64,000 nt of DNA from Gudongella oleilytica (lineage in GTDB: Bacteria; Bacillota; Clostridia; Tissierellales; Tissierellaceae): positions 806,001-870,000 of the forward strand of contig NZ_CP035130.1 of assembly GCF_004101785.1 (NCBI RefSeq). Reading direction: 5' to 3'. Below are positions 42,612 through 52,802 of this stretch, in pieces (position 1 is the first letter of the stretch; the number at the start of each line of letters is the position of its first letter). Under the pieces are notes generated by a model. It saw nothing but the letters and a program-made list of their open reading frames with translations, made no database searches and had not been told where the DNA came from. The translations under genes and the position numbers were made by a program.

Positions 42612-42681
42612 GATGATTGCATATGAAATAAATGTTATAATAACATGGAGACTGAAAATTGCTTAGAGCCGGGGTGTAAAA

Positions 42682-43905
42682 ATGACCAAGAGAAAAATGA
42701 TAGTAGTATTTTTGATATTGCTGATAGTCACAAATGCCATTGCTTTTGGGTTGGGAAGCTTCACAACCCTTCAACTGGGAAACAGTATAGTGGTATCAAA
42801 GACTGATTATGAGGTACTAAAAAAGCTTCAGCAGGATAATGAAAAACTGGTTACAGTGAGGAAGGCTATTGATGAGCTTTATCTAAGAGAAGTTGACGAT
42901 GAAGCGCTGCGAGAGGGTCAGATCCGGGGAATGGTAGCAGCTTTGGACGATCCTTATTCAGTATACATGTCGAAAAGCGAGTATGAAGAATTCAACATGG
43001 AGACAGAGGGAGAATACGGAGGCATAGGTATTATAGTGACTCCCGGAGACGACAACCTTATAACAGTTGTTTCGCCCATTGAGGATACGCCAGGTGAGCG
43101 AGCGGGTATCAAAACCGGAGACAAGATCATCAGGGTAGAAGGTGTTGATTATTTTGCTGAGACAATGGATGAGGCAGTTAGCAGGATGAGGGGCGAACCT
43201 GACACGGATGTAACCATAACGATCCTGAGAAGCAACAATGGAGAAACAGAAACCTTTGATGTGACAGTAACAAGAGAAATCATTAAGCTTGTAAGTGTAA
43301 AGTCTGAGCTTCTGGAAGGCGACATCGGATATATCAGGCTGACCTCTTTCGATGTGCCAACTGCAAGTGATTTTCTAAATCATCTTAACAGGTTGAAAAT
43401 GCAGGGGATAAAAGGCATTATTATTGATGTCAGAAACAACCCTGGAGGACTTATGAACGTCAGCACAGATATAGCTGATGAGCTATTAGGGGAAGCAACA
43501 ATTGTCTACACAAAGGATAAGAACGGTAAGAAGGACTATATTTATTCAGATGACAAGCATACTGACCTGCCCTTAGTAATACTGGTCAATGAAGGAAGTG
43601 CAAGTGCTTCCGAGATACTTGCAGGAGCTATCCAGGATAACGGCAGAGGCATATTGATCGGAACTACGACCTTTGGCAAGGGTGTTGTTCAAAGACTCAG
43701 AGATCTGCCAGATGGGTCGGGCATAAAGCTTACAGTGTCTGAATACTTCACACCTGCCGATAAAAACATACACGGGATCGGTATAGAGCCTGATATTATT
43801 GTGGAACTGAGCGAAGAAGCAGAGGGGATCGGAATGGATTACCTTGAACAGGACAATCAGCTCCAAAGGGCTATTGAAGAATTGAAGAAAATCATACAAG
43901 AATAA
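42682..43905 (+). CDS. ctpA: S41 family carboxyl-terminal processing protease
   Basis: A 407-residue membrane-anchored serine protease. One N-terminal helix (MIVVFLILLIVTNAIAFGLG), then MVAALDDPYSVYMS, a PDZ domain (GGIGIIVTPGDDNLITVV ... AGIKTGDKIIRV) and the tail-specific protease domain with VNEGSASASEILAGA (catalytic serine) and GTTTFGKGVVQ (catalytic lysine). It would degrade or mature envelope proteins. GGGGTG before ATG 42682 gives the start. It lies behind the ftsEX-hydrolase operon but has a terminator before it, so it is probably transcribed separately. Confidence 0.93.
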   Translation: MTKRKMIVVFLILLIVTNAIAFGLGSFTTLQLGNSIVVSKTDYEVLKKLQQDNEKLVTVRKAIDELYLREVDDEALREGQIRGMVAALDDPYSVYMSKSEYEEFNMETEGEYGGIGIIVTPGDDNLITVVSPIEDTPGERAGIKTGDKIIRVEGVDYFAETMDEAVSRMRGEPDTDVTITILRSNNGETETFDVTVTREIIKLVSVKSELLEGDIGYIRLTSFDVPTASDFLNHLNRLKMQGIKGIIIDVRNNPGGLMNVSTDIADELLGEATIVYTKDKNGKKDYIYSDDKHTDLPLVILVNEGSASASEILAGAIQDNGRGILIGTTTFGKGVVQRLRDLPDGSGIKLTVSEYFTPADKNIHGIGIEPDIIVELSEEAEGIGMDYLEQDNQLQRAIEELKKIIQE

Positions 43906-43928
43906 AAGCACCCAAGCGGGTGCTTTTT
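43904..43928. terminator. Terminator between ctpA and convergent lipoprotein gene
   Basis: AAAGCACCC, loop AAGC, GGGTGCTTT followed by T-rich sequence; it overlaps the end of ctpA and abuts the minus-strand gene. Confidence 0.85.
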
Positions 43929-45499
43929 CATTTTAGGTTTTCCAGCTTAATGGCATAGATGATCTCAGACATTTCGGATTTGAAGGGAATAAGCAGGTCA
44001 ACCAGGAGGACTCCCGAATCCATATTTAAATATACCTTTTCACTTTGGGATCTTCCCAAGGTAACCTCAGAACCATCTTTGACATCAAAAATTGAAAGGC
44101 TGAAGTCATTTCCTCCATTGACCCTCTCGACTAACAACAGCTTATCGTCACCAACATAGCTGATAGCGGAAAAGTTTCGCTGGATACGATAAGACTCTTT
44201 ACCTTGCTTGGCGTCGTATACGACCAATGCGTTGGAGTTGACTTTTTGGTCTTGCTCCAGATATCCTATCCTGTCTTTATCAAGGGATATCAAATTCCAC
44301 CCCATTCCAATCAATTGGAAGGGTCCGCCTCCATAGGAGATATGAAGTCTTCTGTTGGTGTTTTCGCCATCTCTCTCAGCAACTGCGAAAGTGTCTTTGC
44401 TAATGGTTAGATTTATGATTGGCAGCTCAAAGGTATATGATGCATCGAGATTATTATTTAATATGTCATACTTCATGATTCTTGTTCTACCGAAAACAGG
44501 TGTCTCTGATATAAAGAGCAGATCGCCATCTCCCCAAACTGCCTTATTAGGAGTAAAATCTCCCGGTAAGGAAACCTTTATTACCTTCATATTCTCAAGC
44601 TGTATTATATAAAGCATTGAGTGAGTTCCATCGTTTTCAATAAAAGCTATATTCTCTCCATTATGGCTGAATTCCGCCGACTCGATCCGGTTATTAGTAC
44701 CGTATAGGAAATACTTTTCTCCCCAGGTGGTATCATATAGCCATAGACTGCTGGTGAAACTGCCGCTGTTACCAGTAAGGTCATTTGTATAAATCATGCC
44801 ATGATCCTGATCGAAGCTGAGTACCTTACCTTCAGCCACAAGCGATGAGATAAGGCTTTTACTTGACATAACCAGCTGACCTGATCCTGAATCCACCACT
44901 GCCTTAAGATTTATTAACGGCACCTCTTTACTGTCTCTATCAAAAATATTCTCATATACGACTTCCCAGAGCAGCTTTTCCCCATCCTCAACAAGTCTGA
45001 CCTGCGGGCTGGTTGAGCTGCTGATTTTCATGTCGGCTTTTAGCTTGTTGAGCACGTCTACTATTCCATAATTTACCCTGATAGGCGTGTAGTTCTTGTT
45101 CACTATGGAGAAAGCAGCACCAGCGGCTCTTGACATATCGACATCTGTGAGGTGGACAGTGATTTGGGGTATAACCAATTCAGAATTAGGATTATCCTGG
45201 TTAACCAATGAAATAGATATTTTTCCTCCATCCATGGTTATTTCCTCAACCTGGACACCTGCACTCTTTAATAGGCCAGGGTATACAACCAGCCTGGTTT
45301 CGTTGTTTTTTTGAATAAGCTCGACCTTTGGTTCAGTATTTTGATATCCCTTTGTGAGAACGACCTGTTCTATCTTATAATCGAGGGATAGTGGTTCCTG
45401 ATCCTCAGGCGATTGATTAACAGCATTATAAGTACTGGAGCAGCCGGTAACGAGGATGGCTAAAGCCAAAATAAGTATTGCAAATAAATTGCGCTTCAT
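43928..45499 (-). CDS. Large lipoprotein with probable beta-propeller domain
   Basis: A 523-residue lipoprotein of unknown function. Signal peptide RNLFAILILALAILVTGC with lipobox VTGC. The C-terminal half has repeated beta segments (RIESAEFSHNGENIAFIEND, AVWGDGDLLFISETP, NLTISKDTFAVAERDGEN, ISYVGDDKLLLVERVN), the look of a TolB/WD40-type propeller; the N-terminal 200 residues are another beta-rich region. GGAGGAGG precedes the ATG at 45499 by about 11 bases; a TTG at 45520 overlaps that site. No propeller enzyme motif is visible. It is a single gene divergent from uvrB, possibly a surface scaffold or sensor. Confidence 0.65.
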   Translation of the reverse strand: MKRNLFAILILALAILVTGCSSTYNAVNQSPEDQEPLSLDYKIEQVVLTKGYQNTEPKVELIQKNNETRLVVYPGLLKSAGVQVEEITMDGGKISISLVNQDNPNSELVIPQITVHLTDVDMSRAAGAAFSIVNKNYTPIRVNYGIVDVLNKLKADMKISSSTSPQVRLVEDGEKLLWEVVYENIFDRDSKEVPLINLKAVVDSGSGQLVMSSKSLISSLVAEGKVLSFDQDHGMIYTNDLTGNSGSFTSSLWLYDTTWGEKYFLYGTNNRIESAEFSHNGENIAFIENDGTHSMLYIIQLENMKVIKVSLPGDFTPNKAVWGDGDLLFISETPVFGRTRIMKYDILNNNLDASYTFELPIINLTISKDTFAVAERDGENTNRRLHISYGGGPFQLIGMGWNLISLDKDRIGYLEQDQKVNSNALVVYDAKQGKESYRIQRNFSAISYVGDDKLLLVERVNGGNDFSLSIFDVKDGSEVTLGRSQSEKVYLNMDSGVLLVDLLIPFKSEMSEIIYAIKLENLK

Positions 45500-45522
45500 C
45501 GCAGTTATCGCCTCCTCCAATA

Positions 45523-45551
45523 ATTTTACCTTAAGCTGGGAGTTTCCACAA
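45523..45551 (-). promoter_or_regulatory. Candidate promoter of the large lipoprotein gene
   Basis: Minus strand: TTGTGG (45546-45551), a 17-base spacer and TAAAAT (45523-45528), 23 bases before the start codon. Confidence 0.5.
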
Positions 45552-45583
45552 GTTCATAATTTCTGTGGATTTTTGAAATTGAT

Positions 45584-45613
45584 TGGTATACTATAATAAT
45601 AGAACATGTGTTC
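45584..45613 (+). promoter_or_regulatory. SOS-controlled promoter of uvrBA
   Basis: TGGTATACT (45584-45592) is an extended -10, with TATAAT overlapping at 45592-45597. GAACATGTGTTC (45602-45613) is a perfect GAAC-N4-GTTC LexA box placed at or just after the expected transcription start, 20 bases before the uvrB ATG. The same 12-mer, GAACATGTGTTC, is in the polymerase promoter at 8324-8335 read on the minus strand. Confidence 0.85.
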
Positions 45614-45632
45614 AAGGAGTGAGGGAGACAAT

Positions 45633-47600
45633 ATGAACCATTTTAAGATAGAAGCGGCTTACAAACCGACCGGGGATCAGCCAGAGGCGGTCAATGCTCT
45701 GGTAGAGGGTTTGGAAAAGGGACTGAGAGACCAGGTGCTTATGGGAGTGACCGGATCAGGAAAGACCTTTACAATGGCAAATATAATAGAGCGAGTTCAG
45801 CGGCCAACGCTTGTGATAGCTCACAACAAAACCCTGGCATACCAGCTGGCAAGTGAATTCAGAGAGTACTTTCCAAATAGTTCAGTTGAATATTTCGTAA
45901 GCTATTATGACTACTATCAGCCTGAAGCCTATGTTCCCCAGACAGACACATACATTGAAAAAGATTCATCCATCAATGATCAGATAGACAAGCTCAGGCA
46001 CTCAGCCACCATGGCGTTGTTTGAAAGACGGGATGTTATTATTGTTGCCTCAGTATCCTGTATCTACGGTTTGGGAGATCCGATCGATTATGAAAACCTG
46101 GTGGTTTCACTTAGACCCGGCATGCAGCGGGATAGAGACGATGTCATGAGGCGGCTTGTAGATATTCAGTATATGAGAAACGACATAAACTTTGTAAGGG
46201 GCACCTTCAGGGTAAGAGGAGATACCTTGGAGATTTTTCCTGCATCCTCAGCAGAAAATACGATCAGGGTGGAGTTCTTCGGTGATGAGATCGAAAGGAT
46301 ATCCGAGGTGAACTATCTTACAGGCGAAGTCCTTGGCTACAGGACTCATGTCTCAATATTTCCAGCTTCCCACTTTGCCACAACGGATGAGAAGGTTCAA
46401 AGAGCCTTGATTTCCATTGAAAAAGAGCTGGAAGATAGATTAAGAGATCTTAGAGACAGAGACAAGCTTGTTGAAGCGCAAAGACTGGAGCAGAGAACCA
46501 GGTATGATCTGGAGATGCTACGAGAGATGGGATTTTGCTCAGGGATCGAAAACTATTCAAGACACCTCAGCGACCGTCAGGCAGGAAGCAGACCTTATAC
46601 ACTCATAGACTATTTTCCGGAGGATTTTCTGGTTATAATAGACGAGTCTCACGTCACCATACCTCAGATAAGGGGAATGTACGAAGGAGACAGGTCAAGA
46701 AAAACAACTCTTGTGGAGTATGGTTTCAGACTTCCATCAGCTCTTGACAACAGGCCACTAAAATTTGACGAGTTTGAAAAGCTGGTAAAACAAATAGTAT
46801 ATGTGTCAGCTACTCCTGGTCCTTACGAGCTTGAAAGAGCTCAAAATATGGTCGAACAGATAATACGTCCAACCGGTCTTCTGGATCCTGTAGTTGAGGT
46901 AAGGCCGACAGCTCATCAGATAGACGATCTGCTAAATGAGATCAGAACGGTTGTGACCAGAGAAGAAAGGGTTCTCGTTACTACGCTGACCAAGCGGATG
47001 GCTGAGGATCTGACAGATTATTTGAAGGAGGTTGGTGTGAAGGTCACCTACCTTCATTCAGATATCGACACCATTGAGAGAATGGAGATCATTAGAGATC
47101 TGAGGCTTGGAAAGCATGATGTCCTTGTAGGTATAAATCTTTTAAGGGAGGGGTTGGACCTGCCAGAAGTATCCCTAATAGCCATCCTCGATGCCGATAA
47201 GGAGGGGTTTCTTAGAAGTGAGACATCTCTTATTCAAACCATCGGAAGAGCAGCCAGAAACATTCAGGGCAGAGTTATCATGTATGGGGATAAAATAACA
47301 GGCTCCATGGAAAGAGCTATATCTGAGACCAACCGAAGACGACAGCTACAGCACGAGTATAATATAAAGAACAATATAACTCCCAGATCAATTGTAAAGG
47401 GAGTTAGAAAAATCATCGAAGCAACCTTGGTTGCAGAGGATCAGCCTGCATATGAAGGCAAGTTGGGCAGGGAAGAGATAGAAGCTATAATATCAGGCTT
47501 GGAAGCAGCCATGCTAAAGGCTGCGGAAGCACTTGAGTTCGAAAAAGCTGCAGATATAAGAGATAAGATAATAGAGCTCAGAAAGAGCATCAGAGACTGA
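45633..47600 (+). CDS. uvrB: Excinuclease ABC subunit B
   Basis: A 655-residue DNA-damage helicase of nucleotide excision repair. [15 protein letters not shown] is Walker [19 protein letters not shown] the beta-hairpin region that inserts between strands, [12 protein letters not shown] the DEAD-like box and [12 protein letters not shown] motif VI. The C-terminal [22 protein letters not shown] is the UVR motif for UvrC contact. ATG 45633 is used; the earlier in-frame ATG 45606 is inside the SOS box. The uvrA gene follows after 15 bases. Confidence 0.97.
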   Translation: MNHFKIEAAYKPTGDQPEAVNALVEGLEKGLRDQVLMGVTGSGKTFTMANIIERVQRPTLVIAHNKTLAYQLASEFREYFPNSSVEYFVSYYDYYQPEAYVPQTDTYIEKDSSINDQIDKLRHSATMALFERRDVIIVASVSCIYGLGDPIDYENLVVSLRPGMQRDRDDVMRRLVDIQYMRNDINFVRGTFRVRGDTLEIFPASSAENTIRVEFFGDEIERISEVNYLTGEVLGYRTHVSIFPASHFATTDEKVQRALISIEKELEDRLRDLRDRDKLVEAQRLEQRTRYDLEMLREMGFCSGIENYSRHLSDRQAGSRPYTLIDYFPEDFLVIIDESHVTIPQIRGMYEGDRSRKTTLVEYGFRLPSALDNRPLKFDEFEKLVKQIVYVSATPGPYELERAQNMVEQIIRPTGLLDPVVEVRPTAHQIDDLLNEIRTVVTREERVLVTTLTKRMAEDLTDYLKEVGVKVTYLHSDIDTIERMEIIRDLRLGKHDVLVGINLLREGLDLPEVSLIAILDADKEGFLRSETSLIQTIGRAARNIQGRVIMYGDKITGSMERAISETNRRRQLQHEYNIKNNITPRSIVKGVRKIIEATLVAEDQPAYEGKLGREEIEAIISGLEAAMLKAAEALEFEKAADIRDKIIELRKSIRD

Positions 47601-47615
47601 GGTGACTGAGGTAAA

Positions 47616-50447
47616 ATGACAAAGGATAAAATAGTAATAAGGGGAGCGAAGGTTCATAATCTAAAGAATATCAGCCTTGAGCTCCCAAGAGAAAAGTTCA
47701 TAGTGTTTACCGGACTTAGCGGATCAGGGAAGTCATCCCTTGCATTCGATACGATATATGCTGAGGGGCAGAGAAGATACGTGGAGTCTCTGTCGAGCTA
47801 TGCAAGACAGTTCCTTGGACAAATGGATAAGCCAGATGTAGAATATATTGAAGGTCTGTCACCATCCATCTCCATCGACCAGAAGACGACATCCAGAAAT
47901 CCAAGGTCGACAGTTGGCACTGTTACAGAGATTTACGATTTTCTGCGTCTTCTTTATGCAAGGATCGGGATACCTTATTGCCATATTTGCGGAAAGGAGA
48001 TCACAAGCCAGACCGTGGATCAGATGGTTGACAAGGTTATGTCATTGCCTGAGAGGACAAGGATACAGGTGCTTGCACCAGTCATCAGAGGTAAGAAGGG
48101 AGAACACGTAAAGCTCCTGGAACAGATAAGAAAAGACGGATTCATGAGGCTTTTCATCGACGGAGAGCTTATGGAGATAGATTCAGATATTAAGCTGGAT
48201 AAAAACAAAAAACATAATATCGAGGTTGTAGTCGACAGACTGATAGTAAGGGAAGGAATAGTGGGCAGGCTTTCTGACTCCCTGGAAACTGCACTGGGTC
48301 TGGGTGATGGCCTGGTAATGGTTGACGTTATAGAGGGAGAGAGATTGACCTTCAGCCAAAAGCTCTCATGCCCTGACTGCGGGGTCTCAATAGAGGAAAT
48401 ATCGCCAAGAATGTTTTCCTTCAACAGTCCCTTTGGAATGTGTCCTACTTGTAATGGATTGGGTTTTCACAAGGAGATCGACAAGGAACTGGTACTGCCT
48501 AACCTGAATCTAAGCGTCAATGAGGGAGGAGTAGCACCATTCAGCAACTCCGCGGAGGATACCTATTATTATCAGATATTTAAAACCCTTGCTGAGGATA
48601 ATGGATATGATATGGACAAGCCACTTTCAGAAGCGCCTCCAAAATTCATAGATGAGCTTCTTTATGGCACCAAAAGGAACATAAAGTTCACCTTCCTCAG
48701 TCATTTTGATGATGAGGGAAGACGGGAATATACCGGTACATTTGAAGGCGTTATAAATAATCTTCAGAGAAGATACCTGGAAACTCATTCCGACTACATG
48801 CGAAACAAGATAGAGGAGTATATGGCTGAAAATCCTTGTCCTGCATGCAAAGGGAAAAGGCTTAAGGATGAGGTATTGGCAATCAGGATCAATGGACTTA
48901 ACATAACTGAATCCACCGAGCTTCCAGTTTCAAAGTCAATCGGGTTTTTCAGCGGTCTGAAGCTCTCCGACAAGGAAAAGCACATAGCAGAACAGGTCCT
49001 GAAGGAAATAAAGGAAAGGCTTCAATTCCTTATGGATGTTGGCCTTGATTACCTGACCCTTGCGAGAGCAGCAGGATCGCTGTCGGGGGGTGAAAGCCAG
49101 AGAATAAGATTAGCCACTCAAATAGGCTCAAGTCTGGTGGGAGTTATTTACGTACTGGATGAGCCCAGCATAGGTTTGCATCAGAGAGACAATTCCATGC
49201 TTCTTAAAACCTTGCGGAACCTCACCGATATCGGCAATACTCTTATAGTAGTGGAACACGACGAGGATACTATGTATGCAGCGGACCAGATCGTGGATAT
49301 AGGGCCTGGAGCAGGTATCCACGGTGGATATATAGTTGCTCAGGGTACAGTTGAGGATATCAAGAATAATCCAAACTCCATAACTGGAAGTTATCTTTCG
49401 GGGAAACTTAAAATCCCGGTACCGAAAACAAGAAAGCCGGTTAATGGGAAATGGATCGAGGTAAAAGGTGCGTCAGAGAATAATCTTAAGAACATAGACG
49501 TTAAAATACCTATTGGCGTCATGACTTGTGTCACTGGAGTATCAGGCTCCGGCAAAAGTTCCCTTATTAATCAGATACTCTATAAATCACTTGCACATAG
49601 CCTTAATGGAGCCCGGGTCAGGCCGGGAGTTCACGACAGGATATCAGGACTTGAGTATCTTGATAAGGTCATTGAGATCGACCAAAATCCAATAGGAAGA
49701 ACTCCCAGATCAAATCCTGCAACCTATACTGGCTTATTCGATCTTATCAGGGATGTATTTTCCATGACCAATGAAGCTAAAATAAGAGGGTACAATAAAG
49801 GCCGATTCAGCTTTAACGTCAAGGGCGGAAGATGCGAGGCATGCAAGGGAGATGGGATACTAAAGGTCGAGATGCATTTTCTTCCGGATGTATATGTACC
49901 TTGCGAGGTTTGTAAGGGCAAACGGTATAATAGGGAGACTCTGCAGGTAAAATATAAGGGAAAGACTATATCCGACGTTCTGGAAATGACAGTCGAGGAA
50001 GGACTTGAATTTTTCCAAAACCTTCCAAGATTAAAACGTAAACTCCAAACCCTTTATGACGTGGGACTTGGATATATCAAAATCGGTCAGCCATCAACTG
50101 AGCTGTCGGGAGGAGAGGCTCAGAGAGTTAAACTGGCAACCGAGCTCTCAAAAAAGGCGACAGGAAGGACTGTATATATCCTTGACGAGCCAACAACAGG
50201 ACTTCACACAGCCGATATCCATAAACTTATAACAGTCCTTAATCAGTTGGTGGAAGGTGATAATACTGTGATCGTCATTGAACATAATCTTGACGTTATA
50301 AAGACTGCGGATTACGTTATCGACCTTGGGCCAGAGGGTGGAGACAGGGGAGGACAAGTAGTCATAACCGGTACGCCTGAGGAGGTAGCTGCCTTCGAGG
50401 AGTCCTATACAGGCAAGTTCCTGAAGGAGGCACTTAAGAAAGGATAG
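47616..50447 (+). CDS. uvrA: Excinuclease ABC subunit A
   Basis: A 943-residue damage sensor with two ABC ATPase modules. [25 protein letters not shown] and [15 protein letters not shown] are the two Walker A loops, [16 protein letters not shown] and [16 protein letters not shown] the signatures. Zinc sites are seen in [19 protein letters not shown]...[13 protein letters not shown] and [11 protein letters not shown]...CEVCKGKRY. UvrA with UvrB scans DNA for bulky lesions. It is co-transcribed with uvrB under LexA; an SRAP gene lies 11 bases downstream. Confidence 0.97.
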   Translation: MTKDKIVIRGAKVHNLKNISLELPREKFIVFTGLSGSGKSSLAFDTIYAEGQRRYVESLSSYARQFLGQMDKPDVEYIEGLSPSISIDQKTTSRNPRSTVGTVTEIYDFLRLLYARIGIPYCHICGKEITSQTVDQMVDKVMSLPERTRIQVLAPVIRGKKGEHVKLLEQIRKDGFMRLFIDGELMEIDSDIKLDKNKKHNIEVVVDRLIVREGIVGRLSDSLETALGLGDGLVMVDVIEGERLTFSQKLSCPDCGVSIEEISPRMFSFNSPFGMCPTCNGLGFHKEIDKELVLPNLNLSVNEGGVAPFSNSAEDTYYYQIFKTLAEDNGYDMDKPLSEAPPKFIDELLYGTKRNIKFTFLSHFDDEGRREYTGTFEGVINNLQRRYLETHSDYMRNKIEEYMAENPCPACKGKRLKDEVLAIRINGLNITESTELPVSKSIGFFSGLKLSDKEKHIAEQVLKEIKERLQFLMDVGLDYLTLARAAGSLSGGESQRIRLATQIGSSLVGVIYVLDEPSIGLHQRDNSMLLKTLRNLTDIGNTLIVVEHDEDTMYAADQIVDIGPGAGIHGGYIVAQGTVEDIKNNPNSITGSYLSGKLKIPVPKTRKPVNGKWIEVKGASENNLKNIDVKIPIGVMTCVTGVSGSGKSSLINQILYKSLAHSLNGARVRPGVHDRISGLEYLDKVIEIDQNPIGRTPRSNPATYTGLFDLIRDVFSMTNEAKIRGYNKGRFSFNVKGGRCEACKGDGILKVEMHFLPDVYVPCEVCKGKRYNRETLQVKYKGKTISDVLEMTVEEGLEFFQNLPRLKRKLQTLYDVGLGYIKIGQPSTELSGGEAQRVKLATELSKKATGRTVYILDEPTTGLHTADIHKLITVLNQLVEGDNTVIVIEHNLDVIKTADYVIDLGPEGGDRGGQVVITGTPEEVAAFEESYTGKFLKEALKKG

Positions 50448-50458
50448 GTGAAGCAGAA

Positions 50459-51043
50459 GTGTGTGGAAGGTACGCCTTGGATGCGGATATCGATCTTTTG
50501 ATCGAGCGGTACAAGGCCATAATAGCTGAAAAGGAAATCACAACCAAGAGTGAGATATTTCCAACTGACTTCCAACCCATTATTACAGAAAGTGACGGGC
50601 GGAATATTGAATTGGCCAAGTGGGGGTTTATGCCTCATTATGCGAAAAGGCCTTTGATAAATGCCCGTGGAGAGACAGTTCACGAAAAACCAACCTTCAG
50701 GAAATCATTCCTAAAAGGTAGGTGTCTGGTACCTGCGACCGCCTTTTTTGAATGGGAAGAAAAGGATAACAAAAAAATAAAAAGGAAGATTAGTGTAGAG
50801 GATGTAACCATTTTTTCTATGGCAGGACTGTACGAAGACTTTATTAGCAAGGAAGGAAATAGATTCAGGGCTTATACTATTCTCACTACCGATGCCAACA
50901 CGCAAATGGCACTGATACATGACCGGATGCCTGTAATTCTATCACCGGAAGACGAAGATAAGTGGCTTGATCCCGGGCAAACAGATATTGGTAAGCTGAG
51001 AAAATTGATCATCCCTTCACCGCTTCACTTAATTATCGAATAA
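50459..51043 (+). CDS. SOS response-associated peptidase (SRAP, YedK/HMCES family)
   Basis: A 194-residue SRAP protein. These form a covalent bond with abasic sites in single-stranded DNA through the N-terminal cysteine, present here as MCGRY (Cys2 after Met removal). INARGETVHEKPTF has the conserved asparagine/glutamate, CLVPATAFFEWEE the later glutamate and IHDRMPVIL the histidine of the active site. Start GTG 50459 keeps Cys at position 2, as required. AGGTGAA lies upstream. Third gene of the uvrB-uvrA operon, so SOS-induced here as its name suggests. Confidence 0.92.
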   Translation: MCGRYALDADIDLLIERYKAIIAEKEITTKSEIFPTDFQPIITESDGRNIELAKWGFMPHYAKRPLINARGETVHEKPTFRKSFLKGRCLVPATAFFEWEEKDNKKIKRKISVEDVTIFSMAGLYEDFISKEGNRFRAYTILTTDANTQMALIHDRMPVILSPEDEDKWLDPGQTDIGKLRKLIIPSPLHLIIE

Positions 51044-51058
51044 AAATCAAAAAAAGTA

Positions 51059-51087
51059 TTGCAATTGTTAAACTCCAGGAATATAAT
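51059..51087 (+). promoter_or_regulatory. Promoter of the polar amino-acid ABC importer
   Basis: TTGCAA (51059-51064), a 17-base spacer and TATAAT (51082-51087). The transcript would start near 51094, leaving a 159-base leader. Confidence 0.75.
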
Positions 51088-51125
51088 GATTAACATATTA
51101 AATTTTACTGAAGGAGGTCTTAATC

Positions 51126-51221
51126 TTGATAGAAAAATATCTGATCAAGAGCCAACGGAAGTTTGGTTCAGTAGCTGTGGACAAGACTTCCAAAGGTCAC
51201 AGGAGTTCCTCACTATTATAG
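51126..51221 (+). CDS. Candidate 31-residue small ORF in the ABC importer leader
   Basis: AAGGAGGT seven bases before TTG 51126 is one of the best ribosome sites in the window. The peptide starts MIEKYLIKSQRKFGSVAVDK, is basic and ends at TAG 51219-51221. It has no amino-acid run of the leader-peptide type. A second frame through the same bases (ending ...FLTIIARKLK, stop at 51235) looks protein-like but has no start after the ribosome site. It could be a real small protein, a translated leader or chance. Confidence 0.4.
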   Translation: MIEKYLIKSQRKFGSVAVDKTSKGHRSSSLL

Positions 51222-51252
51222 CCAGGAAACTTAAATAATAGGAGGAATAAAA

Positions 51253-52065
51253 ATGAATAATAAAAAAGCATTAGTAATGGCATTGGCAATGATGGTACTG
51301 GCACTGACAGGTTGCAGCGGTGGAAGTGGCGGCAACACTCCAGCTGAAAAATCCAAGCTTGAAGAAATAAAGGCTTCCGGCAAGATTGTACTTGGGACTG
51401 CAGCAGATTACCCGCCTTATGAGTTCCATAAGGAAATAAACGGTCAGGATCATATTGTGGGCTTCGACATCGAGATAGCAAAAGCTATAGCAGAGGAGAT
51501 CGGAGTGGAACTGGAAATCGTGGATATGAAGTTTGAGGGGCTCTTACCTGCACTTGTTACTGATGACATTGATTTCATCATAGCAGGTATGGTAGCTACT
51601 GAAGAACGTAAGGAATCTGTTGATTTTTCAATACCTTATTACCAAGCCCAGCAAAGATTCGTAGTTAAGGCAGCAGATGCCGATACTCTTAAAACTCCGG
51701 AGGATTTTGCAGGCAAGAAAATAGGTGCACAGAAATCAACCATTCAGGAAAAAATTGCTATGGAGCAGTTCACTTCAGCTGAGTATATTGGGCTTAGTAA
51801 GATCACTGATCTTATACTTGAATTGAAGAATAGTAAGGTTGATGGAGTAATTCTGGTTGAGCCGGTAGCTAAAGCCTATGTTAAGCAAAATAGCGACCTT
51901 TTCCTCGCAGAGCAAGTGTTAGGCCAGGAAGATGGTGTTGCAGTGGCTGTCAATAAGGGGAATGAAGATTTCCTGGCAGAGATAGACAAAGTACTGCAAA
52001 AGCTGATAGACGAAGGTAAAATTGAGCAGTTCATAGCAGATGCTACTGAGCTGGCAGAAGAATAA
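51253..52065 (+). CDS. Polar amino-acid ABC transporter substrate-binding lipoprotein
   Basis: A 270-residue family 3 solute-binding lipoprotein. Signal peptide LVMALAMMVLALTGC with lipobox LTGC. KIVLGTAADYPPYEFHKE, GFDIEIAKAIAEEIG and FEGLLPALVTDDIDFIIAGM are family hallmarks, with the acidic/arginine amino-acid contacts. AGGAGG precedes ATG 51253. A perfect terminator hairpin just after it should give more of this protein than of the permease and ATPase, common in such operons. Ligand likely a polar amino acid (arginine, glutamine, cystine or other); not resolved. Confidence 0.9.
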   Translation: MNNKKALVMALAMMVLALTGCSGGSGGNTPAEKSKLEEIKASGKIVLGTAADYPPYEFHKEINGQDHIVGFDIEIAKAIAEEIGVELEIVDMKFEGLLPALVTDDIDFIIAGMVATEERKESVDFSIPYYQAQQRFVVKAADADTLKTPEDFAGKKIGAQKSTIQEKIAMEQFTSAEYIGLSKITDLILELKNSKVDGVILVEPVAKAYVKQNSDLFLAEQVLGQEDGVAVAVNKGNEDFLAEIDKVLQKLIDEGKIEQFIADATELAEE

Positions 52066-52075
52066 GATATTCCCC

Positions 52076-52108
52076 GGCAAAAGAGAAGTTCTTCTCTTTT
52101 GCCTTTTT
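52076..52108 (+). terminator. Partial terminator between binding protein and permease genes
   Basis: GGCAAAAGAGAA, loop GTTC, TTCTCTTTTGCC: a perfect 12-bp stem plus TTTTT, inside the operon. It probably sets unequal expression of the three genes. Confidence 0.8.
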
Positions 52109-52130
52109 ATGTATAAAAGGAGGCCTTTGT

Positions 52131-52802
52131 TTGGATATCTTTGATATAGAGTTTATAATGAAATATTACAAGTATTTTATAAGGGGAACCACGGTTACCT
52201 TGGGAGTAAGCTTCTTTGGAGTCATATTCGGAACTATAGTTGGGGTTCTTTTAAGCCTGATGAAGCTGTCTAACAACAAAATACTAAAAGGAGTTTCCAC
52301 CTCATACATCGAGCTAGTAAGAGGTACTCCCCTTTTAGTACAGCTATATATAGTCTACTACGGATTTCCAATGTTTTTACCATTTGAGCTTAGCAGATTG
52401 ACATTAGGTACCATAGCAGTGCTATTGAACAGCGCGGCCTATGTGGCTGAGATAATCCGTGCCGGGATCCAATCAATAGATAAGGGACAAATGGAGGCAG
52501 CCAGATCTTTAGGAATGCCATATGGGATGGCGATGAGGCACATAATAATTCCCCAAGCTTTTAAGAACATTCTCCCTGCACTTGGTAACGAGTTCATAGT
52601 TCTGATTAAGGAATCGGCGATCATATCGGTTGTGGGGATCCATGATATCATGTACAATGCTGATACATTGAGGGGTATAACCTATAAGCCATTCATACCT
52701 TTGGTATATGCGGCTTTGATTTATTTCGTTATAACATTCTCGCTGTCAAAGCTATTGGGAATTTTCGAAAGGAGGCTGCGTGCCGGTGATACAAACAATT
52801 AA
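52131..52802 (+). CDS. Polar amino-acid ABC transporter permease
   Basis: A 223-residue HisM/GlnP-type permease with five hydrophobic helices. [69 protein letters not shown] and [25 protein letters not shown] are family-specific, the third being the EAA loop that contacts the ATPase. Start is TTG 52131 with AAAGGAGG upstream. Overlaps the ATPase gene by 23 bases. Only one permease gene is present, so a homodimer is likely. Confidence 0.92.
   Translation: MDIFDIEFIMKYYKYFIRGTTVTLGVSFFGVIFGTIVGVLLSLMKLSNNKILKGVSTSYIELVRGTPLLVQLYIVYYGFPMFLPFELSRLTLGTIAVLLNSAAYVAEIIRAGIQSIDKGQMEAARSLGMPYGMAMRHIIIPQAFKNILPALGNEFIVLIKESAIISVVGIHDIMYNADTLRGITYKPFIPLVYAALIYFVITFSLSKLLGIFERRLRAGDTNN

Noticed and set aside
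45606-45632. Earlier uvrB start at ATG 45606
   Set aside because: It falls within the LexA box and has no ribosome site; ATG 45633 matches the known UvrB N-terminus.
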